A stretch of DNA of 9,640 bases from Candidatus Omnitrophica bacterium UBA1562 (GTDB lineage Bacteria > Omnitrophota > Gorgyraeia > Gygaellales > Profunditerraquicolaceae), in the NCBI GenBank assembly GCA_002322525.1, contig DCOU01000036.1, positions 1-9,640 on the forward strand, in the 5' to 3' direction. The notes beneath the pieces were generated by a model. The model had not been told where the DNA came from and ran no database searches. It worked only from the letters and a program-made list of their open reading frames with translations. Positions within the stretch are counted from its first letter, which is position 1. Every line of letters starts with the position of its first letter. The translations under genes were made by a program, and so were the position numbers. Below are positions 5,711 through 9,640 of the stretch, piece after piece.

Positions 5711-5782
5711 TAATTCGCACTGATAACTTACTCACACTTTTAGTGTTCGTAAGTTATGTGCTCATTAAAAGGAGGAAGAAGA

Positions 5783-6289
5783 ATGAAGAGGGTAATATTT
5801 GCTTCTATGGTATTGTTTTTGTGTTCATTGTTTTTGACAGGTGGTGTCTTTGCCGCTGAGAAGTTTGCTTATGTTGACCTAAGCCGTCTTTTTAGTGAAT
5901 ACACAAAGACAAAAGAATACGATAAGACCTTGACGGGAAAACAGGACGCTTATCGTGCGGAAATGGATAGTAAGACAAATGAGGTCAAGCAGTTTCAAGA
6001 TAAAATGAATTTATTGAGCGATAAAGAAAAAGAAGCAAAAAAAGCGGAATTCGAAACAAAGGTTAAAAGCTTGCAGGATTTTGAACGCCAGAAACTGACT
6101 GATTTACGCAAAGAACAAGATGAGAGGATGAAGGAGATATTTAAAGATATTGAGGAAGCAGTAAAGCAGTATGCAGAAAAAGAGGGTTACGCCTTAGTAT
6201 TTAATGACAGGGTATTTGTTTACCAGACTAAAAATATGGATATTACCGATAAGGTTATGGATATCCTGAATAAGGGGTATAAAAAATAA
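5783..6289 (+). CDS. skp: Periplasmic chaperone, Skp/OmpH family
   Basis: 168 aa. Skp-type proteins are trimeric periplasmic chaperones that hold unfolded outer-membrane proteins on their way to the BAM complex. Residues 1-24 are a signal peptide (MKRVIFASMVLFLCSLFLTG, likely cleaved after VFA). The mature start FAYVDLSRLFSEYTKTKEY is the characteristic first strand and helix of the family. Residues about 40-125 are a charged, Lys/Glu-rich helical coiled coil forming the tentacle. The C-terminal part (about 130-168, YAEKEGYALVFNDR, then DITDKVMDILNKGYKK) closes the body domain. The start is ATG 5783, preceded by a strong AAAAGGAGG at 7-base spacing. An upstream in-frame ATG at 5756 falls within the repeat element and is rejected. 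Its position between bamA and lpxD is common in diderm bacteria. Confidence 0.9.
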   Translation: MKRVIFASMVLFLCSLFLTGGVFAAEKFAYVDLSRLFSEYTKTKEYDKTLTGKQDAYRAEMDSKTNEVKQFQDKMNLLSDKEKEAKKAEFETKVKSLQDFERQKLTDLRKEQDERMKEIFKDIEEAVKQYAEKEGYALVFNDRVFVYQTKNMDITDKVMDILNKGYKK

Positions 6290-6305
6290 GTTGTGGGCTC
6301 ATTAA
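6286..6305 (-). repeat. Possible half-unit remnant between skp and lpxD
   Basis: ATAAGTTGTGGGCTCATTAA resembles the right end of element A, ATAAGTTATGCGCTCATTTAA (1093-1113), with two substitutions and one missing base. It includes the skp stop codon and abuts the lpxD ATG. No hairpin partner is seen, and short AT-rich similarity could arise by chance, although the position between stop and start matches the other copies. Confidence 0.4.
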
Positions 6306-7364
6306 ATGCACAAGACCTTGAAAGAAATAGCCGGACTTATTGACGGCGAGGTAGTAGGAAACGGCAGCACCGTTATTACCGGCGTCTCGGGTATAAAAGA
6401 GGCTGGGGAGGGCGATATTACATTTGTCGCTAACCCTAAGTATTTTCCTCTTATAGAAAAGACAGGCGCCTCTGCGATTATTACCTCCAGAGACGTAAAG
6501 ACTGCCCCTAAGCCGATTATCCGCACCGATAATCCGTCTCTGGCATTTGCACAGCTCGTCTCTTTTATGGCGCCTTGCGATTTAAAGCATCCGCAAGGAA
6601 TACATCCCACTGCAATATTAGGTAAGGGTGTGTCTATAGGCCGCGATGTGGCAATCGGCCCTTATGTAGTCGTAGAAGACAATGCGTCCATAGGAGATAA
6701 GACCATAATCTACTCTGGCTGTTTCGTGGGCCACCATACTAAAATAGGAAACGATACTTTAATCTATGCTAATGTTTCTATCCGCGAACGCATAACAATT
6801 GGCAACCGCGTAATTATCCATAGCGGTACAGTAATAGGTTCTGATGGTTTTGGTTTCGCTACTATAGAAGGCCTGCATCATAAGATTCCTCAGGTAGGGA
6901 TAGTTCAGATAGGCGATGATGTAGAGATAGGGGCAAATGTTACCATTGACCGGGCGCGTTTTAAAGAAACCATAATCGGCAGCGGCACAAAGATAGATAA
7001 TCTTGTCCAGATTGCGCATAATGTGGTAATCGGCGAGAATTCTATTATCGTGGCTCAGGTGGGGATTTCAGGCAGCACCACGGTCGGTAAGAATGTTATC
7101 CTGGCTGGTCAAGTGGGGCTCGTCGGACATATCAATATTGGAGATAACGCGGTAGTGATGGCGCAGTCAGGAGTAAGCAAATCTATCCCGGAGGGAACTA
7201 CGGCTTGGGGTTATCCGGCAAAGCCAGCTAGCGTGGCTAAACGCGTAAATGCCTGTGTTCAGAACCTTCCGAGATTATATAAGACAGTAGCAGAACTCAA
7301 AAAGAAGATAGAAAAGATAGCGTATAGCGTAGAGCGTATAGCGGATAGAAAAGATAGCGTATAG
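6306..7364 (+). CDS. lpxD: UDP-3-O-(3-hydroxyacyl)glucosamine N-acyltransferase LpxD
   Basis: 352 aa, close to the family length. It catalyses the third step of lipid A synthesis, transferring 3-hydroxyacyl from ACP to the 2-amino group of UDP-3-O-acyl-glucosamine in the cytoplasm; the family is trimeric. The N-terminal uridine-binding domain (about 1-97) includes GVSGIKEAGEGDITFVANPKY. A left-handed beta helix of hexapeptide repeats (about 100-300) includes GSDGFGF (178-184) and the catalytic His238 in QIAHNVVIGENSII. The C-terminal helix is about 311-340. The last 15 or so residues (AYSVERIADRKDSV) are encoded by the 7-base repeat arm of the palindrome that continues into the gap before lpxC, so this tail is probably not conserved. 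No clear Shine-Dalgarno is seen; GTGGG upstream is weak. Confidence 0.95.
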   Translation: MHKTLKEIAGLIDGEVVGNGSTVITGVSGIKEAGEGDITFVANPKYFPLIEKTGASAIITSRDVKTAPKPIIRTDNPSLAFAQLVSFMAPCDLKHPQGIHPTAILGKGVSIGRDVAIGPYVVVEDNASIGDKTIIYSGCFVGHHTKIGNDTLIYANVSIRERITIGNRVIIHSGTVIGSDGFGFATIEGLHHKIPQVGIVQIGDDVEIGANVTIDRARFKETIIGSGTKIDNLVQIAHNVVIGENSIIVAQVGISGSTTVGKNVILAGQVGLVGHINIGDNAVVMAQSGVSKSIPEGTTAWGYPAKPASVAKRVNACVQNLPRLYKTVAELKKKIEKIAYSVERIADRKDSV

Positions 7365-7416
7365 TAAAAATCATTTAAATTCCTATACGCTAAACGCTAT
7401 CCGCTAAACGCTAAAG
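7316..7416. repeat. Heptamer-repeat palindrome spanning the lpxD end and lpxD-lpxC gap
   Basis: The left arm has 7-base tandem units GATAGCG, TATAGCG, TAGAGCG, TATAGCG (7316-7343) and again GATAGCG (7353-7359). The right arm has TATACGC, TAAACGC, TATCCGC, TAAACGC (7384-7411). The arms pair as AGCGTATAG (7356-7364) with 7383-7391, TAGCGGATAG (7339-7348) with 7397-7406, and AGCGT (7333-7337) with 7408-7412. The 18-base loop is AT-rich. The lpxD stop codon sits at the inner end of the left arm, and the right arm ends five bases before the lpxC ATG. Confidence 0.85.
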
Positions 7417-7419
7417 ATT

Positions 7420-8736
7420 ATGGACAAACAGAAAACAATTGAAAGAGAAATAAGTTTAAAGGGCATTGGACTACATACTGCAAAGAAGGTAAATATAACA
7501 TTCAAACCCGCCGAGATTGATACCGGCATTAATTTTATCCGTACAGATTTACCTGATAGGCCTGTTATTAAGGCAGCGATTGACTCTTTACTTTCTCAAT
7601 CCCGTTCTCCGCGGCGCACATCTATCGGGCTTGATCACATTGAGATACAGACTATTGAACATCTTATGGCAGCATTAGCCGGCTTATGTATAGATAATAT
7701 TTATATTGAAATTGACAACGAAGAAGTGCCGGGTTTAGACGGTAGCAGCCTGAATTTCTTGGAGACATTGAGTAAGGCGGGAATCAAAGAACAGGAAAAA
7801 TCTCGCCGGTATTACCTTATTAAAGAACCCATCTTTGTAGAAGAAGAGGACGCAGCTATCATAGCTGTGCCTGCGCAGGAATTTAAAATCTCTTATACTT
7901 TAAGTTACAATCACCCATTGCTCAAGGCACAGTTTCTGGAAATAAATTTCAAGGAAGGCGTATTTAAAAATGAATTAGCTCCCTCGCGTACATTTTGCCT
8001 TGAGAGCGAAGCAAGAGAATTACAGCAGCAAGGCCTGGGACGGGGAGCAAATTATGAGAATACCCTTGTTGTCGGTGGAAAGGGCGTAATAAAAAATAGG
8101 TTACGTTATCAAGATGAATTTATCAGGCATAAGATATTGGATCTGTTCGGAGATTTATATATATTGGGCGAGCCGTTAAGCGCCCATATTATCGCTTTAA
8201 AAAGCGGCCACTCTTTAAATCTAAAGCTAGCAAGGAAAGTGGATCAACAAAGACAGAGATATTCCTTAGGAGGGGTAGGAGTAGACTATCACCCCCGAGA
8301 GGGGGAGGAATTGAATAGAGAAGCCATTATGAAGATACTGCCGCATCGCGACCCTTTCTTGTTTGTGGATAAAATCACCTCTTTAGAGACAGGCAAACAC
8401 GCAACCGGCATAAAAAATGTAAATATCAATGAGTATTTCTTTAAGGGGCATTTTCCCGGCAGGCCGGTTATGCCAGGGGTTTTAATTATTGAATCAATGG
8501 CTCAGGTGGGCGGCGTCATGATGCTTTCGCCGGAAAAAAATCGCGGAAGACTGGCCTATTTTATGTCTATAGATAATGCAAAATTTAGAAAACCGGTTAT
8601 GCCGGGAGATCAACTTATTCTGGAAGTCCAAGCAGGTAAGATAAAATCAAGGACAGGCCTGGTGCATGGTCGGGCATTGGTGGATGGTAAGGTAGTAGCA
8701 GAAGCAGATTTAATGTTTGCGCTTGTCGAGTCTTAA
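7420..8736 (+). CDS. lpxC: Bifunctional UDP-3-O-acyl-GlcNAc deacetylase / 3-hydroxyacyl-ACP dehydratase (LpxC-FabZ fusion)
   Basis: 438 aa, two enzymes in one chain. Residues about 1-280 are LpxC, the zinc-dependent deacetylase at the committed step of lipid A synthesis. Zinc ligands are His81 (TIEHLMAAL) and His237/Asp241 (FIRHKILDLFGDL), with the Glu80 base and His264 (KSGHSLN) also in place. A linker at about 281-297 leads to FabZ at about 298-438, which dehydrates 3-hydroxyacyl-ACP in fatty acid synthesis. FabZ signatures are LPHRDPFLFVDKI, GHFPGRPVMPGV with catalytic His344, and Glu358 in IESMAQVGG. Both active sites look intact. The fusion is known in Bacteroidota and some other diderm groups. 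It joins two enzymes that draw on the same 3-hydroxyacyl-ACP pool used by the neighbouring LpxA and LpxD. No Shine-Dalgarno is visible. Confidence 0.96.
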   Translation: MDKQKTIEREISLKGIGLHTAKKVNITFKPAEIDTGINFIRTDLPDRPVIKAAIDSLLSQSRSPRRTSIGLDHIEIQTIEHLMAALAGLCIDNIYIEIDNEEVPGLDGSSLNFLETLSKAGIKEQEKSRRYYLIKEPIFVEEEDAAIIAVPAQEFKISYTLSYNHPLLKAQFLEINFKEGVFKNELAPSRTFCLESEARELQQQGLGRGANYENTLVVGGKGVIKNRLRYQDEFIRHKILDLFGDLYILGEPLSAHIIALKSGHSLNLKLARKVDQQRQRYSLGGVGVDYHPREGEELNREAIMKILPHRDPFLFVDKITSLETGKHATGIKNVNINEYFFKGHFPGRPVMPGVLIIESMAQVGGVMMLSPEKNRGRLAYFMSIDNAKFRKPVMPGDQLILEVQAGKIKSRTGLVHGRALVDGKVVAEADLMFALVES

Positions 8737-8745
8737 GGATACAAG

Positions 8746-8829
8746 TTCGTTTTGCTCGTTAGGTTCGTTATGCCCGTTATGCTCGTCAGCGGGCTAAACG
8801 GGCTAAACGGGCTAAACGGGCTAAACGAA
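8746..8829. repeat. Nonamer-repeat hairpin in the lpxC-lpxA gap
   Basis: Two 40-base arms (8746-8785 and 8790-8829) are separated by a TCAG loop. The right arm is four perfect tandem copies of CGGGCTAAA (8790-8825) plus CGAA. The left arm is a diverged complement with the same 9-base phase, units like TTCGTTTTG, CTCGTTAGG and CCCGTTATG. It differs from the perfect complement at 11 of 40 positions, four of which would be G-T wobbles. The right arm ends one base before the lpxA ATG, leaving no ribosome binding site. Confidence 0.88.
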
Positions 8830-8830
8830 T

Positions 8831-9628
8831 ATGCAGATACATCCTACAGCCATAGTTTCTAAGAGAGCGAAATTGGCCGACGATATACAAGTCGGCCCTT
8901 ATTCTATTATCACGGATAATGTCGTAATAGGTAAGGCAACTTCGATTCATGCCTATTGTGCAATCGAAGGCAATACTACTATAGGCTGCGGATGTGAAAT
9001 CTTTACCGGCGCAGTTATCGGAAGCCGGCCGCAAGATTTAAAATACAAAGGCGAGAATAGTTTCTTAGAGCTCGGAGATAATAATATCATTCGCGAGTAT
9101 TGCACCTTTAATCCCGGAACAGGAGAGGGCGATAAGACTATTGTCGGCAACAACAACCTTTTTATGGCTTATGCGCACATTGCCCATGATTGCAGAGTAG
9201 GTAATAACTGTGTCATTGCTAATAACGGCACCCTTGCAGGCCATGTAACCATTGAAGATAAAGCCGTGGTAGGAGGGTTGGTTGCCATACACCAGTTTGT
9301 CAGGGTAGGTATGCTTTCTATTATCGGTGGTTGTTCTAAGGTTGTCCAGGATATTCCGCCTTATTCTACGTGCGACGGCCATCCCGCGCGTGTATATGGC
9401 CTAAACCTTATTGGTTTAAGGCGCAGCGGCATCTCAAAGGATTCAATAGAACAGCTCAACCGGGCATTTAAAATATTGTTTAATACAGGCCTCACCACCA
9501 AACACGCCTTAGAAAAGGTAAAGGAAGAAATACTGCCCGGCAACGAAGTTTCTTACCTTATCAATTTTATAAAAAACTCTCAGAGAGGGATAGTTCGCTC
9601 CTGCCGGAAATATATATCCCTCGCGTAA
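8831..9628 (+). CDS. lpxA: UDP-N-acetylglucosamine O-acyltransferase LpxA
   Basis: 265 aa (E. coli LpxA has 262). It catalyses the first step of lipid A synthesis, transferring 3-hydroxyacyl from ACP to the 3-OH of UDP-GlcNAc in the cytoplasm as a trimer. The N-terminal left-handed beta helix starts IHPTAIVSKRAKL. GSRPQDLKYKGENSFLELGD (64-83) matches the loop region of the family. YAHIAHDC carries His116 and catalytic His119. GHVTIEDKAVVGG and AIHQF (His154) follow, and the C-terminal helical domain includes GLNLIGLRRSGIS. Gly167 in IIGGCS aligns with E. coli Gly173, the acyl-chain ruler, which suggests a long (about C14) acyl donor; this is inference. E. coli ends near RGLIR; here RGIVR is followed by nine extra residues encoded within a small palindrome. 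Confidence 0.95.
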   Translation: MQIHPTAIVSKRAKLADDIQVGPYSIITDNVVIGKATSIHAYCAIEGNTTIGCGCEIFTGAVIGSRPQDLKYKGENSFLELGDNNIIREYCTFNPGTGEGDKTIVGNNNLFMAYAHIAHDCRVGNNCVIANNGTLAGHVTIEDKAVVGGLVAIHQFVRVGMLSIIGGCSKVVQDIPPYSTCDGHPARVYGLNLIGLRRSGISKDSIEQLNRAFKILFNTGLTTKHALEKVKEEILPGNEVSYLINFIKNSQRGIVRSCRKYISLA

Positions 9629-9640
9629 GCGCTCGTAAAT
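9585..9640. repeat. Hairpin at the end of lpxA and start of the next gap
   Basis: GAGGGATA (9585-9592) pairs with TATCCCTC (9615-9622), enclosing 22 bases. The second arm continues into TATCCCTCGCGTAAGC (9615-9630), which matches 5653-5668 in element C at 15 of 16 bases. The lpxA stop TAA (9626-9628) lies in this shared segment. The remaining 12 bases to the window end hold no recognisable gene. Confidence 0.55.

Larger units (their letters stand above)
5523..5768. repeat. Mirror palindromic intergenic element C (bamA-skp gap)
   Basis: About 245 bases, the largest member. The left unit (5523-5579) has foot TAAGTGAG, basal stem GGAC/GTCC (5531-5534 with 5569-5572), upper stem ATAAGTTATG/CATAACTTAT (second arm 5557-5566), a two-base bulge at 5567-5568, and foot GAACTTA. 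The right unit (5710-5768) has basal stem GCAC/GTGC (5717-5720 with 5758-5761), bulge 5721-5722, upper stem ATAACTTAC/GTAAGTTAT (5723-5731 with 5749-5757), and end CTCATTAA. The middle holds two hairpins unrelated in sequence to the GC-rich one of elements A and B. The left end supplies the bamA stop codon. Unlike rplI and dnaB, a strong ribosome binding site follows before the next gene. Confidence 0.85.

Noticed and set aside
923..5768. Calling the mirror elements a true transposon
   Set aside because: They have inverted ends but no coding capacity, and target-site duplication cannot be told apart from the TTAA feet. Mobility remains inference.
5756..5782. Upstream ATG start for the skp gene
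   Set aside because: It lies in the repeat end and would place extra charged residues before the signal peptide; ATG 5783 has a strong ribosome binding site.
8790..8825. CRISPR-like array (four 9-base repeats)
   Set aside because: Repeats are far too short and contiguous with no spacers; they form one arm of a hairpin.
6302..9543. Several antisense open frames opposite lpxD, lpxC-fabZ and lpxA
   Set aside because: All overlap fully conserved genes; their sequences show no family resemblance. The one at 8786-9034 ends in an LARLARLAR run that is just the antisense of the 9-base repeats.

Overview
The window carries nine protein-coding genes, all on the + strand, in two functional blocks. Block 1 (232-3051) is the replication/ribosome cluster ssb-rpsR-rplI-dnaB. 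Block 2 (3126-9628) is an outer-membrane and lipid A cluster: bamA, a Skp/OmpH-like chaperone gene, lpxD, a fused lpxC-fabZ and lpxA. A strong hairpin terminator and a consensus-like promoter separate the blocks at 3057-3119. The host is therefore a diderm, LPS-making Gram-negative bacterium. The LpxC-FabZ fusion and the compact bamA-skp-lpxD-lpxC/fabZ-lpxA order are known from Bacteroidota and several candidate diderm phyla. Together with the moderately AT-rich sequence, I would guess a Candidatus Omnitrophota-like genome, but only tentatively, and no rRNA or other marker is present to settle it.

Block 2 is coherent. LpxA, LpxC and LpxD are the first, second and third steps of lipid A synthesis, all using UDP-GlcNAc-derived substrates and 3-hydroxyacyl-ACP. 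FabZ competes for the same 3-hydroxyacyl-ACP. BamA and the Skp-like protein assemble and escort outer-membrane proteins.

The genes are ordinary, but the gaps between them are not. Nearly every intergenic gap is filled by long palindromes. Three gaps (rpsR-rplI 923-1113, rplI-dnaB 1556-1708, bamA-skp 5523-5768) hold members of one family of mirror-symmetric elements. The ends are inverted copies of a roughly 25-base half-unit, TTAARTGAG then SRCATAASTTATG then GAGC. Each complete half-unit folds into a hairpin with covarying stem pairs, a constant two-base bulge and a constant internal loop. Between the two ends sit one or two further hairpins. The elements fit exactly from stop codon to start codon, and the upstream gene's TAA is the TAA of the element's TAAGTGAG/TAAGTAAG foot. 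A lone half-unit lies at 11-36, and a possible remnant just before lpxD.

The GC-rich central hairpins of the first two elements share stem and flanks, but their 21-base loops are reverse complements of each other (one mismatch). The lpxD-lpxC and lpxC-lpxA gaps hold two unrelated palindromes built of 7-base and 9-base tandem repeats. The first supplies the C-terminal codons of LpxD.

The closest known analogy for the mirror elements is REP/BIME-type repeats mobilised by IS200/IS605-like (RAYT) transposases. This is inference; no transposase is in the window.
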